This document shows positions 43,398-52,570 of a stretch of DNA of 64,000 nt, in pieces. The first letter of the stretch is position 1. Each line of letters starts with the position of its first letter. The stretch is taken from contig JAMPXP010000003.1 in NCBI GenBank assembly GCA_023701135.1, forward strand, positions 209,388 to 273,387, given 5' to 3'. Under the pieces are notes generated by a model. It was not told where the DNA came from and ran no database searches. It saw only the letters and a program-made list of their open reading frames with translations. A program made the translations under genes and the position numbers. Source of the DNA: Desulfobacula sp. (GTDB taxonomy: Bacteria; Desulfobacterota; Desulfobacteria; Desulfobacterales; Desulfobacteraceae).

Positions 43398-45104
43398 TTA
43401 TTTTTTTTTAACCTCTATTTCAACCCGGCGGTTCATTCCACGACCCCAGGTCGTTTCATTACTTTCAACGGGGTTTTTACTGCCGGCCCCGATAAGTTCA
43501 ACTTGATCGGGTCTTATTCCCCTTCCGAGAAAAAAACTTCTGACAATATTGGCCCTGAATTCCGAAAGCTTTTGATTATAGTTTTCATATCCTTCAGAAT
43601 CCGTGTACCCGGTGATAATAATATTCGCCTCCGGATGTACAGCCAGAATATCAGCAAAATCGATCAATTTCTTCAGACCCTCTTCAGTGAAGTCATTATT
43701 ATCATATTTGAACCTGACCACCACTTTTCCCGTGGGAAGAGAAGGGATTTTTTCATCTTTTTCATTTTTGAGACCAGGGTCGGTTTTCGTCAAAATATCA
43801 CTGGGCTCGGGTTCTGGTTTGGAAGCTGCTTCTGCAATCGGATGAATTTTTTCGATGGGAGCGGTAAGATTGACTGTTTTCTCAACCAGTTCCTGGTCTT
43901 TGATAGCGCTTTCCTCTAAGGGAGCCCCAGTTTTATCATCTTGCTGAGTCTTTTGGGAAAGAGGTAACTCCTGATTTATGTTCCCATTGTCTGTTGGCTG
44001 CCCTTCAATCTCTTTAGGCGGCGAAGCAGTTCTATCAGAGGAGTTTTGAAACAGTAGCTGGGTATATCTTTGAATATTTTTATGAATAGTGCTTTTATAG
44101 GCATTAAAGTGATCCGAAAAAGAAAAAAAAAGGAAGAAAAACCCAAGGGCCAAAAATATGAAAAAACTGGTGATATAAGGTTTATTTTTTTTCTCCCCGG
44201 CAGATTCATGGGGATCAGGCACAAAACGGCCCTTGGACGGCTCAGGGGAATGAACTTCAGGTCCATTTGTGAGCCCCTTAATATCTCTGTTCTTGATGGA
44301 TTCGGGAATTTTTAGCTCCCTGGCACATTCTTTCACAATAGGGCCGTCAATGGTTTTCTTTTCCTTGACATACCCGGATAAAAGACAATGATCACAAATT
44401 ACGTTAATCCTTCGGGGAAACCCTCCTGAATATAGGAAAACCTCCTGGATGGCCTCTTCATCAAAAATAGGATCTGTTGCACCGGCAATATTCAGGCGGT
44501 GCCTGATATATTCCCCTGTTTCATCGGGGGTCAAGGGATCAATATTATAATTTAAGGTTAATCTCTGCCTTACGGCCCTGTTCTGGTTTCGGTTTAAAAT
44601 TTCATTGAATTCGTTCTGACCGATGAAAAAGATATTGATCAGCTTGGCATCCGTTTTTTCAATATTGGATAAAAGGCGGATTTCCTCCAGCATCTCCTGG
44701 GTCAGAAGCTGGGCCTCATCAATGATAAGCAGCACTTTTTTCTTATCTTCACCGGCTTGAATTAAAAATTTTCTGAAATGAGCGAGAAAGGTGCCTTTTG
44801 TCAGAAATTCCTTTTCAATACCAAATCCGGCGGCAATAAAATTAAAAAAATCTAATTTCTCCAAGCCAGGGTCAGGAACCGTTGTGGATATAATATCATC
44901 GCTCAAACTTTGAAGAAGGGCATTGATCAATGTTGTTTTGCCTGTCCCCACATCACCTGTCAACAGAAGGAATCCCTTGTTGTCTAAAATTCCATATTTC
45001 AGGGTTGCCAAGGCTTCCTTATGCTTTTCTCCCAGCCACATGAAAGCCGGGTCAGAGCTAATCTGAAAAGGTTTCCGTTTTAAATGATAAAAATTAGTAT
45101 ACAT
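43398..45104 (-). CDS. ExeA/GspA-type AAA ATPase fused to a periplasmic OmpA-like domain
   Basis: A 568-residue inner-membrane protein. Residues 1-280 are an ExeA/TniB-like ATPase (opening with KPFQISSDPAFMWLGEKHKE; Walker A 50-58 GDVGTGKTT; Walker B ending Asp129-Glu130). One transmembrane segment lies at about 305-325. A Pro/Gln/Glu-rich linker follows, then an OmpA-type peptidoglycan-binding domain at about 458-568 (TGYTDSEG and RRVEIEV). In the GspA/ExeA family the cytoplasmic ATPase is tied to a peptidoglycan-binding domain that helps build a secretin pore. Here the periplasmic domain is OmpA-like. No secretin is seen nearby. Last gene of the 50062-43398 operon. Confidence 0.88.
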   Translation of the reverse strand: MYTNFYHLKRKPFQISSDPAFMWLGEKHKEALATLKYGILDNKGFLLLTGDVGTGKTTLINALLQSLSDDIISTTVPDPGLEKLDFFNFIAAGFGIEKEFLTKGTFLAHFRKFLIQAGEDKKKVLLIIDEAQLLTQEMLEEIRLLSNIEKTDAKLINIFFIGQNEFNEILNRNQNRAVRQRLTLNYNIDPLTPDETGEYIRHRLNIAGATDPIFDEEAIQEVFLYSGGFPRRINVICDHCLLSGYVKEKKTIDGPIVKECARELKIPESIKNRDIKGLTNGPEVHSPEPSKGRFVPDPHESAGEKKNKPYITSFFIFLALGFFFLFFSFSDHFNAYKSTIHKNIQRYTQLLFQNSSDRTASPPKEIEGQPTDNGNINQELPLSQKTQQDDKTGAPLEESAIKDQELVEKTVNLTAPIEKIHPIAEAASKPEPEPSDILTKTDPGLKNEKDEKIPSLPTGKVVVRFKYDNNDFTEEGLKKLIDFADILAVHPEANIIITGYTDSEGYENYNQKLSEFRANIVRSFFLGRGIRPDQVELIGAGSKNPVESNETTWGRGMNRRVEIEVKKK

Positions 45105-45107
45105 AAT

Positions 45108-46265
45108 TTATAAATTATGAATAAATTCCATATCCTTTGTCTGAGTATTTTTGTTTCCGATGGTCAGGATTTCAATCCGATTGTTTTCATTTTTTCTGAA
45201 ATATAATCGCCCATTATATGAAAACAATACTTCAAAGCAAGTTGTTCTGCTTTTCTTACCTGAAAACACCTTCCTTTTGATGATCACCTTATCCGGGTCC
45301 GAATCCAGCAAATGGATAATTTCTTCCACCTTTATCTGCTGGTCTTCATCTAGATTAAGAAACCCGGTCAAGGCTTTTCTGTTGATTTCAATATTTTTAT
45401 ATATGACGGAAAACCGTTTCAACATAAAATCAAATTCATTCCGTCTGATTTTAGGAGTTTTTCTTCTTTCATAGGTCTGAATTTTTGATTTTAATTCCTC
45501 GATTTCCTTTTCTTTGGCCTGCTTAAATTCGATAAAGGCGTTGAATTTTTCCTCAAGGCTAATAATTTCCTGAAACATTTCTTCTTCGTTAATACTCGCC
45601 TTCCTGCGGTCTTCCTGATATCTGGCATTCAGTGCTTTAATATTTTCAAATAAGTCCTGGCGTTCTTTTTTCAGTTCATCAAGAATCTGCTTGTGGATTT
45701 CGTCTTCTTTCTGAAGGTCTGTGATCAGCTTTATATTCTTTTTCCGATCCAAAGATGCTTTTGAACTGCCGATTCTATAAAATATGAGAAAGACCGTGAA
45801 GGACATCCCGAAATATCCGAACAAAATAAAATTACCAAGAAGCGACCCGTGGTCCAGCTTTGCTTCGATTTGAATGTTCAGTCCATTGTTTAAAAGCTCA
45901 AAGTTTCTTTTGGCTGTCATTTGAGCATCCTCCCCGCCTGTTATTTCCTGAATGGGAGAATTCACATCAGAATAGACCGGGTAAAGAATCTTTCCCTGGG
46001 AAGTCGTCACAAGAATATTCAGGTCCAATCCGGTCATTTCTAAGATTCTATCTTGTTTTAAAAACCGTTGAATATTTTTTGCAAGCTGTTCTTCCAAAGG
46101 GAGAGAACCTTCCAGCAAAGGTTTAGAATCACCTATCAGAATATTTTGAATTTGGGTTGAATATCGGGCTGTTAGATATTTTTCACTGGAAATCAGTGTA
46201 ATTATATAGAGGATTGGCGTCGCAAGGAGACAAACAATAGCCACTTTAATGGGGAAAAACTTCAT
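45108..46265 (-). CDS. Receptor-like membrane protein with cytoplasmic coiled coil
   Basis: A 385-residue protein, unrecognised. Transmembrane segments at about 7-26 and 143-165 enclose a periplasmic domain of some 115 residues, the topology of sensor kinases and chemoreceptors. A long charged coiled coil follows (172-268). The C-terminal domain (275-385) is a mixed alpha/beta unit with no HAMP, kinase or methyl-accepting motif. It starts 15 bases after the kinase-like gene and ends 3 bases before the AAA-OmpA gene. It may sense the envelope state and signal to its operon partners. Function is inferred from topology only. Confidence 0.75.
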   Translation of the reverse strand: MKFFPIKVAIVCLLATPILYIITLISSEKYLTARYSTQIQNILIGDSKPLLEGSLPLEEQLAKNIQRFLKQDRILEMTGLDLNILVTTSQGKILYPVYSDVNSPIQEITGGEDAQMTAKRNFELLNNGLNIQIEAKLDHGSLLGNFILFGYFGMSFTVFLIFYRIGSSKASLDRKKNIKLITDLQKEDEIHKQILDELKKERQDLFENIKALNARYQEDRRKASINEEEMFQEIISLEEKFNAFIEFKQAKEKEIEELKSKIQTYERRKTPKIRRNEFDFMLKRFSVIYKNIEINRKALTGFLNLDEDQQIKVEEIIHLLDSDPDKVIIKRKVFSGKKSRTTCFEVLFSYNGRLYFRKNENNRIEILTIGNKNTQTKDMEFIHNL

Positions 46266-46280
46266 TCTATATCCAAATGA

Positions 46281-46859
46281 TCAATAATGCTTTGAGGGAA
46301 TGATGATATCGTAATAGGATGGGTTGCCTGGGGTTGTCTTGTGATATATTTCTCCGTTCAGGGTGGATTTAATAAAGTTAAATTCCTTTGTCAGAGTTGC
46401 CGGGTCAGATATTGACAAGGAATCCCTGTATATAATGCATAAATGATCTTCTAGGACAGAGATATTGATATAGATCAATGGCGGTGGGCTGGAGATAGGG
46501 TATATAGAGCTCTGAACGAGTTTTTCGATGAATCCGTAAATTTCATCATAATTACCATGGAAAATATTTTTTGTTGTTCCTGAAGATGAGATTCGAATAT
46601 CATATTCCTTGAATTGCTTTTTCAGATTGGATAACAATTTTTCAATATTTAAAGCTGAAGGATTGAATTTAATTTTGTTATCCCCATACAGAGCCTCCAT
46701 CATGTCTTTTTCAAATTCAAAAATTTTTAAACTCAATTGATCCGGAACAATCATAATTTCAGGGCTATTTTTATCCAGAGAACCGATGGTCAACTGACCC
46801 TGCTGTTCTTTAATCCAGATCCCTGTTTTAAATACGGTATTCTTTTCGATTTTTTTCAT
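46281..46859 (-). CDS. Degenerate histidine-kinase-like ATPase domain protein
   Basis: A 192-residue soluble protein. From about residue 66 it follows the layout of a HATPase_c domain: a helix opening like FNPSALNIEKLL, a GNYDEI helix at the N-box place, paired strands, and a closing KSTLNGEI...YYDIIIP resembling the usual end of kinase domains. The catalytic features are missing: the N-box reads EKLVQSS without asparagine, the G1 box reads RDSLSI without DxGxG, and residues 1-65 contain no histidine. It is probably a non-catalytic pseudo-kinase or scaffold. GGAG lies 8 bases before the ATG. The match is by eye and needs a profile test. Confidence 0.65.
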   Translation of the reverse strand: MKKIEKNTVFKTGIWIKEQQGQLTIGSLDKNSPEIMIVPDQLSLKIFEFEKDMMEALYGDNKIKFNPSALNIEKLLSNLKKQFKEYDIRISSSGTTKNIFHGNYDEIYGFIEKLVQSSIYPISSPPPLIYINISVLEDHLCIIYRDSLSISDPATLTKEFNFIKSTLNGEIYHKTTPGNPSYYDIIIPSKHY

Positions 46860-46967
46860 AATACAATCTCCAGCGAATTGATAAATGAATGAGAAAAATC
46901 CTGAATTTTAACTTTTTGAAACTTACCTGTTAATCTGAAAATTCTCAAGATATTTTTAATAAGGCTC

Positions 46968-49244
46968 TTACTGTTTCCACTGAGGAGATACCATATCCAG
47001 ATCTCTTTTTTCATTTTCAGGAGGGGCAAGAATGGATTCATCGATAGGATTGAGATGATTCTTTTCTAATTCAAGCGGTTTTTCATTAAAAATCTTGCTG
47101 AGTGTATCATTTATTGTTTGAGAAAAAAACCTTGATTCCTCAGATTCCATAGCTGATTGTAAATATTTTACTGCTTTCTCGATTTCACCTTGCTGATAAT
47201 AGGTCATTCCAAGATGATATTTTATAAAACCATTATCCGGGTCCTTCTTTTCCGCATCGGATAAAAGCCAGGCTGCCTGGGAATAAATCCCCTTATGGTA
47301 GTATGCCCATCCTAAGGTGTCTGCCATGGCCACGTTGTCCGGTTTCTTTTCGTAAGCGCTTTGAGCCATCTCAAGGGCCTTATCCGTGTCCTGGTTATTT
47401 TCGAGCCATAGCCAGGCAAGATTGGTCTGAAAAACAGGATGGTCATTAAATCGTTCATGCCCTGTCTGTATAATTTCAAGGGCCATCGTCATATCCATCC
47501 GGTTAACATAAAGTGAAGACAGCTCAATCCATGCCTCTGGATAGTCTGGTTTTTTTTCCATACATTCTTTCAATACCTCAACAGCTTTTTCAAATTTATT
47601 TTCTTTTTCATAAAAATCTGCAAGCTCTCTATATATATGGCCGGGTGCGTCCTGAAAGGTCATTGCTTTTTTCAAATAGGCTTCCCCATCGGATTTTCTT
47701 TTCATTAATAGTGAGACCTTGCCGGCCAGGTAATATTTCCCAAAGGATTCATTCCCCTTAGAAATTTTTTGTCGGAGAAAATCATCCAAAACTTCTTTTT
47801 GTCCTGTCATTATAAGCATTTTACAATACCTGTGGGATACCTCTATCAACTCAGGGTTTATTTCAAGAACCCTTTTATAATGGTGAGCTGCGCTGATAAA
47901 ATTTCCGGATAATTCTTCGGTCAACCCTAAATAATAATAGGAGATATCGATTTTATTTTTACTGAGCTGGGCGGATTTAATAAATTCATGTTTTGCAAGA
48001 TCATATTTCTCTTGTCCGATCAGGTTCAGCCCTTTAATTATACGGCCTGTAAAATCTTCAGGGTATTTTTCTATCAGGCGCTCTATATAATCCAGGGACA
48101 GGTCATACTCCTCTTTTTTGTAAAGTAATTCCGAGATCAGCAATAGAGATTGATAATGATTTGGAGAAATTTGAAGTGCTCCGGTAAGGCAATTTTCTGA
48201 AAGTTTTGTTTTTCCATTTATCAAATGTGTGATTCCCAAAAGATACCGGGCATTCAACAACCCCGGCTTTAATTCCAGTGCAGTTTTGAAATGCGCTGCT
48301 GCGTATGCGGGTTTTCCCTTGTAGAGCCAGAATTTACCCTGAAGAAGTTCAAAGTCTGCTGAAGGCTCCGAATGTTTTTTTTTGAACGCGAATATGATTT
48401 TTTCAGCATCTTCGAATTTATTATTCAGGATATACACATCTGCCATCATTAATTGATGGTGGTTATCATCTTGACCCGTTGAAATGGTCTCAAGAAGTTT
48501 CTCCGCTTTGTTATTGTTTTCTTCGGCAAGGTATAATTTTACCAAATAATATTTCAGGCTGATATCTTCAGGCTCTGTTTTTATGGCCTCCATTACTGCT
48601 TTTTCCGCATTTTCATATTGATTATCCAAAAGATAATAGTCTGCTGAAAGAAGATAGATTTGAGGGGATAGTACGGTATTCTTTTGCACTATCTTAAATA
48701 TTTCATCTGCTTCAACGTTTCTATTGGAAGATTTCAAAAAAATAGCAAGCTTCATTAAAGCCCGTAAAGAATCCTTTGACCCGATGATAGCCTTTCGATA
48801 GTAGTTTTCAGCCTTATCCATTTCATTTGACATGAGACTGATATCTGCTCTGATCAAGTCCAGTTCAGGGTCTTCGAATTTTTTTTCACTTAAAAACCGG
48901 CATATTTTATCAGCTTCCGGAAGTTTCCATAACAAAATATATACTTTGGCAAGATTAATTTTTATACTGATATTTTCCGGATCAGTTTCTTCAGCTTTTA
49001 TTAGAAAGGATTCCGCTTTATCAAATCGCCCCAGTTTGAGATAGGTATCACCGATTTTATTGGCAAGGGAAAAATTGTTTTCATTTCTTGAATATGCGTT
49101 GGACCAAAGATTAACCGCCGTTTGATAGTCTCTTCTGGCAAAGGCAAGGTCTCCTTCTTCCTCAAGGGATATCTCATTCAAGCGGTTTGTACAGCCCCAT
49201 GGAATAATGAAACTGAGTATAAATATGGCCCATAATTTTTTCAT
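46968..49244 (-). CDS. TPR-repeat protein, probable lipoprotein
   Basis: A 758-residue protein. The N-terminus is a signal sequence with a possible lipobox ending at Cys18 (IIPWGC; Thr at +2 would point to the outer membrane). Most of the rest is some eighteen tetratricopeptide repeats, with the last ones at about residues 560-700. A charged tail follows. TPR lipoproteins act as assembly scaffolds for pili, polysaccharide and secretion machines. The start overlaps the preceding gene by four bases (ATGA). A second TPR lipoprotein of nearly the same length is divergently encoded at 50156. Confidence 0.8.
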   Translation of the reverse strand: MKKLWAIFILSFIIPWGCTNRLNEISLEEEGDLAFARRDYQTAVNLWSNAYSRNENNFSLANKIGDTYLKLGRFDKAESFLIKAEETDPENISIKINLAKVYILLWKLPEADKICRFLSEKKFEDPELDLIRADISLMSNEMDKAENYYRKAIIGSKDSLRALMKLAIFLKSSNRNVEADEIFKIVQKNTVLSPQIYLLSADYYLLDNQYENAEKAVMEAIKTEPEDISLKYYLVKLYLAEENNNKAEKLLETISTGQDDNHHQLMMADVYILNNKFEDAEKIIFAFKKKHSEPSADFELLQGKFWLYKGKPAYAAAHFKTALELKPGLLNARYLLGITHLINGKTKLSENCLTGALQISPNHYQSLLLISELLYKKEEYDLSLDYIERLIEKYPEDFTGRIIKGLNLIGQEKYDLAKHEFIKSAQLSKNKIDISYYYLGLTEELSGNFISAAHHYKRVLEINPELIEVSHRYCKMLIMTGQKEVLDDFLRQKISKGNESFGKYYLAGKVSLLMKRKSDGEAYLKKAMTFQDAPGHIYRELADFYEKENKFEKAVEVLKECMEKKPDYPEAWIELSSLYVNRMDMTMALEIIQTGHERFNDHPVFQTNLAWLWLENNQDTDKALEMAQSAYEKKPDNVAMADTLGWAYYHKGIYSQAAWLLSDAEKKDPDNGFIKYHLGMTYYQQGEIEKAVKYLQSAMESEESRFFSQTINDTLSKIFNEKPLELEKNHLNPIDESILAPPENEKRDLDMVSPQWKQ

Positions 49245-50062
49245 TTTCTTATCTTAAGTGCCGTCAAAAAAGCAATCATCGTTATGAAAATCATATACAG
49301 CATAATTTCCAGTCTGTTGCTGACGATATAATTTAGAAGTTTTAACAAACCGTTTAAAATCCATGGCAAGTCTCGGTGATTTGTTTTTGATAGGGCCTGT
49401 GGTCCTGTATTCAATGGTTCTCGGGTATTCTCAATCTTCCCGGTAGAAATGCCGTCAGAAAAATTTTCGGCGGTAGTATTTAACTCACCATTCGTAGATG
49501 ATAGATGTTTTAAGCCTAAAGGATTGTCTTCCGGTTCAACCCCTTTGATATTCAATCCAAGAACATTCACATGAGACATCATTTTTTGAATTGCTTCATT
49601 TTTTTCATCAATACCTGAAATCTCGTCCATAGAAACAGAGTTTTGAGTTTGATCCTTTTTTTCTCCCGGAACCATATGATCCCGAACAACCAATCTGGCT
49701 TTTTTCTGAAGATCAGTGTATTCATCAAATAATTTTTTGGCTCTTAGATTTGCCAGCATCATCCGATCGATCGAATTATCAGGATAAATTGAATCCTGTA
49801 CGAGAATATTCATAGGAACATTGATTTTAATCTCATCAATGAAAATGAAACCTTTTCTTTTTTGGGTGAGATGGGTTTCGGAAGAACCGGAAAAAAAATT
49901 ATCATAAAGATAGGCCCTATTATTGACTTGAGTTGATTGATCAATTGGTGTATGTTCAATTCGCAGATTATCCGGTCGGTCGTTATGGGAAAAGAAAGCA
50001 ACGCCATGATTCACGGCAAACATATTGAAAATAAATATTAAAAAAATAAGTTTAAATTTCAA
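49241..50062 (-). CDS. Exported protein with C-terminal membrane anchor, unknown function
   Basis: A 273-residue protein, unrecognised. The start is probably TTG at 50062, with AGGT upstream, because a good signal peptide follows directly (FKLIFLIFIFNMFAVNHGVA). The frame opens at 50128. A beta-like stretch FIFIDEIKINVPMNILVQ lies near residue 75. The middle is polar, and the C-terminus has one membrane span followed by KIRK. No PEP-CTERM or LPXTG-type signal is present. First gene of the operon that ends at 43398. Confidence 0.65.
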   Translation of the reverse strand: MKFKLIFLIFIFNMFAVNHGVAFFSHNDRPDNLRIEHTPIDQSTQVNNRAYLYDNFFSGSSETHLTQKRKGFIFIDEIKINVPMNILVQDSIYPDNSIDRMMLANLRAKKLFDEYTDLQKKARLVVRDHMVPGEKKDQTQNSVSMDEISGIDEKNEAIQKMMSHVNVLGLNIKGVEPEDNPLGLKHLSSTNGELNTTAENFSDGISTGKIENTREPLNTGPQALSKTNHRDLPWILNGLLKLLNYIVSNRLEIMLYMIFITMIAFLTALKIRK

Positions 50063-50155
50063 ATTTATACCTGTAACCGGTTTTTTTTCATTTGGCAAAT
50101 GATTAGCACATGATAAATGGATATACAATATTCGAATTTACAAACGGGGGCATGA

Positions 50156-52438
50156 ATGAAACTTTTTTTTAAAACCATAGGCATCATTTTTTTTGCTATT
50201 TCTCTTATCGCATGTCAGACAGACGCTGAAAAAAAAGAGTCATTCTATCAAAAAGGGTTAGGGTACTATGACAGTAAAGAATATAAAAAAGCTGAAATAG
50301 AGCTCAAGAATGCATTGCAGATCGACCCCGGCTATATAGATGCCTATCATCTTCTGGGTAAAATCATGCTCAAGCTGGGAAATATTAAAGATGCTTTTGC
50401 CGTCTATAATAAAATCGTCCAGATAGATGAAAACAATATCGACGCTAATTTGAAATTGGCGGAATTTCTGCTGTTGGGCAAAAATACGGAACAGGCCATG
50501 GAAAAAATTGTTTCTGTTCTGGAAAAAGAACCTAAAAACATTGAAGCCCTGCATGTAAAAGCCCAGATTTTCATGCAAAAAGAATTATTTGACAAAGCCT
50601 TTGCCGTGTATGAAACCATTCTTGGTATCGATTCAAAGAATATACCGGCCATACAGAACATGGCAAAAATCCATGCCATCGCTAAAAGACCGGATGAGGC
50701 CGAGGCCTTGCTTTTAAAGGCCATTTCCCTTGATGAAAAGAATCTTCAGGTCCGGATGCCCCTCATCGGTTTTTATATCCAGCAAGGCCACCTCGAAAAG
50801 GTTGAAGATCAGCTTCATCAAGCGATTCAAAGCGCTCCTGAAAGTTTTGAAGCCCATATTCTGCTGGGTAATTTTTATTATAACCGGAAAGAAAACGATC
50901 TGGCTGAAGCTGCCTATATGGATGCCATAAAAGCGTCCCCTTCCGCTTCAAAACCGTTAATGATCGCTGCCGACTATTACGACAAAATAAATAATCCGGA
51001 CAAGGCCCTGGAAATGTATACCAAGGCTGCTTCCTTAGAGCCGGAAAACATATCTGTTCAGGACACCATTGCAAGATTCCATTATTCGCATAAAAACATT
51101 GATGCTGCCAATAAAATCATCTCGAACATTCTTTCAGAACGGCCTCAGTATTATCCGGCGCGGATGCTGAAGAGTGAAATTCTGGTATCTGAAAAAAAAT
51201 TCACCGAAGCATTGCAGCTTCTTGACGCCCTTGAAAAAGAAGAGCCCAAGGCTCCCAGAACCCATTATTTTAAAGGCCTTTGCTTTATCGGTACAGGCAA
51301 TTACGACCAGGCAAAAACCGTTGTTGCCAGGGCCGTCGAACTTAATCCCGGCTATTTTAAAGCCAGAATGCTGCTCGCCGATATCTATCTTCATGAACAA
51401 GCATTTGACCCGGCGCATAAGGAAGCCTCTGCCGCACTGGAATTAAATCCCGGTGATTATCAGGCCAGGATTATCCGGGCCAATGCCGCCGTAGGTCTTA
51501 GAAAATTTGAGGACGCTGAAAAAGATTATTTAAAATTGATCGAAACGGCACCTGAAAATCCCATGGCCTATTATCAACTGGGGCTGCTCAAATCCGCGCT
51601 AAAGGAGAATGACGCATCCATGAGATATTTAAAGGCTGCTTATGAAAAAAACAATAAGCTCATTGATGTTTTTTTACAAATCGTAAGAAACCATGTTATT
51701 CAAAAAGAATACGAAATTGCCCATGAACTGTGTAAAAATCAGATCCAGGTCTATGAAGACCAGAAACCCCTGATTGCCGTTGTTTATAACATCCAATCCG
51801 GCATATACCTTGCCCAGAAGGATATCTTGAAGGCCAAGGAGACCTTGAGCAAAGCCATTGAACTCAGTCCAGACTACCTGCCGCCCTATGAAACCCTGGC
51901 AAAGCTTTTCCTGGCTGAAAACAACAAAGAAAAAGCCATTGAACAATACACGATCATTCTGGAAAAAAATCCAAAGCTGCCGGTGCCGCATATGATGATA
52001 GGAACCATTTATGACAGTGCCAAGGAATATGACAAGGCTGCGGAACATTATCAAAAAGCCCTTGACATCAATCCAGAATTTGCACCGGCCGCCAATAACC
52101 TGGCCTACCATCTGCTGCAGCGGACCGATAAAATTGATGAGGCCTTGAGGCTGGCTAAAATCGCCAAAGCCAAATTTCCGGAAGATCCGGGGATCATGGA
52201 CACTCTAGGTCTGGCATATTATCGAAAAGAATTGTATGGAAATGCAGCCAATGAATTTCTTGATGCCCTAAAAAAGATGCCGGATAACGCGACAGTCAAT
52301 TATCATCTGGGTTTGGCCTATGCTAAAAAAGGGGACAAAGATCTGGCCCTTGCGGCGTTAAAGAAAACATTGGAATTAAATAGCCGGTTCGAAGAAGCAA
52401 AAGCAGCGGAACAATTGATTTCGGAACTTCAAAAATAG
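50156..52438 (+). CDS. TPR-repeat outer-membrane lipoprotein
   Basis: A 760-residue protein. The lipobox SLIAC ends at Cys20, with Gln at +2, so an outer-membrane lipoprotein is likely. About twenty TPR units fill the rest. The design resembles PrsT of PEP-CTERM/exosortase loci, but no exosortase or PEP-CTERM protein is in the window. GGGGG lies 5 bases before the ATG; an ATG at 50152 is out of frame. Divergent from the five-gene envelope operon, with which it probably works. Confidence 0.85.
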   Translation: MKLFFKTIGIIFFAISLIACQTDAEKKESFYQKGLGYYDSKEYKKAEIELKNALQIDPGYIDAYHLLGKIMLKLGNIKDAFAVYNKIVQIDENNIDANLKLAEFLLLGKNTEQAMEKIVSVLEKEPKNIEALHVKAQIFMQKELFDKAFAVYETILGIDSKNIPAIQNMAKIHAIAKRPDEAEALLLKAISLDEKNLQVRMPLIGFYIQQGHLEKVEDQLHQAIQSAPESFEAHILLGNFYYNRKENDLAEAAYMDAIKASPSASKPLMIAADYYDKINNPDKALEMYTKAASLEPENISVQDTIARFHYSHKNIDAANKIISNILSERPQYYPARMLKSEILVSEKKFTEALQLLDALEKEEPKAPRTHYFKGLCFIGTGNYDQAKTVVARAVELNPGYFKARMLLADIYLHEQAFDPAHKEASAALELNPGDYQARIIRANAAVGLRKFEDAEKDYLKLIETAPENPMAYYQLGLLKSALKENDASMRYLKAAYEKNNKLIDVFLQIVRNHVIQKEYEIAHELCKNQIQVYEDQKPLIAVVYNIQSGIYLAQKDILKAKETLSKAIELSPDYLPPYETLAKLFLAENNKEKAIEQYTIILEKNPKLPVPHMMIGTIYDSAKEYDKAAEHYQKALDINPEFAPAANNLAYHLLQRTDKIDEALRLAKIAKAKFPEDPGIMDTLGLAYYRKELYGNAANEFLDALKKMPDNATVNYHLGLAYAKKGDKDLALAALKKTLELNSRFEEAKAAEQLISELQK

Positions 52439-52446
52439 CATTTGAC

Positions 52447-52476
52447 TTGCTCGTTACAACCGGATTATGATATAAT
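52447..52476 (+). promoter_or_regulatory. Candidate extended -10 promoter
   Basis: TGATATAAT (52468-52476) is a perfect extended -10. A weak -35 TTGCTC lies 18 bases upstream of the TATAAT. It would give a leader of about 88 bases for the gene at 52571. Confidence 0.55.
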
Positions 52477-52570
52477 TAAAAATCACATTCAGCAGATAAA
52501 AACCATTTAAACCGTTCAAAAAAGCGATTATCGCAATTATTTACAACCTGATTATCCGGGAGGTGCAAGG

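Noticed and set aside
45108..46265. Calling the C-terminal domain of the receptor-like protein a RelE/HigB toxin.
   Set aside because: The beta-strand resemblance is weak, no catalytic residues can be assigned, and it lies in a structural operon without an antitoxin.
46856..47041. A 61-codon frame between the TPR lipoprotein and the kinase-like gene on the minus strand.
   Set aside because: It overlaps the TPR gene's end in another frame, has no distinct family signal, and its only merit is a stop that touches the next ATG.
43398..52438. Annotation as an XrtA/PEP-CTERM (exosortase) locus, because an ExeA-type ATPase and PrsT-like TPR lipoproteins are present.
   Set aside because: No exosortase, PEP-CTERM motif or polysaccharide gene is visible. 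The C-terminal anchor of the protein at 49241-50062 has no PEP motif.
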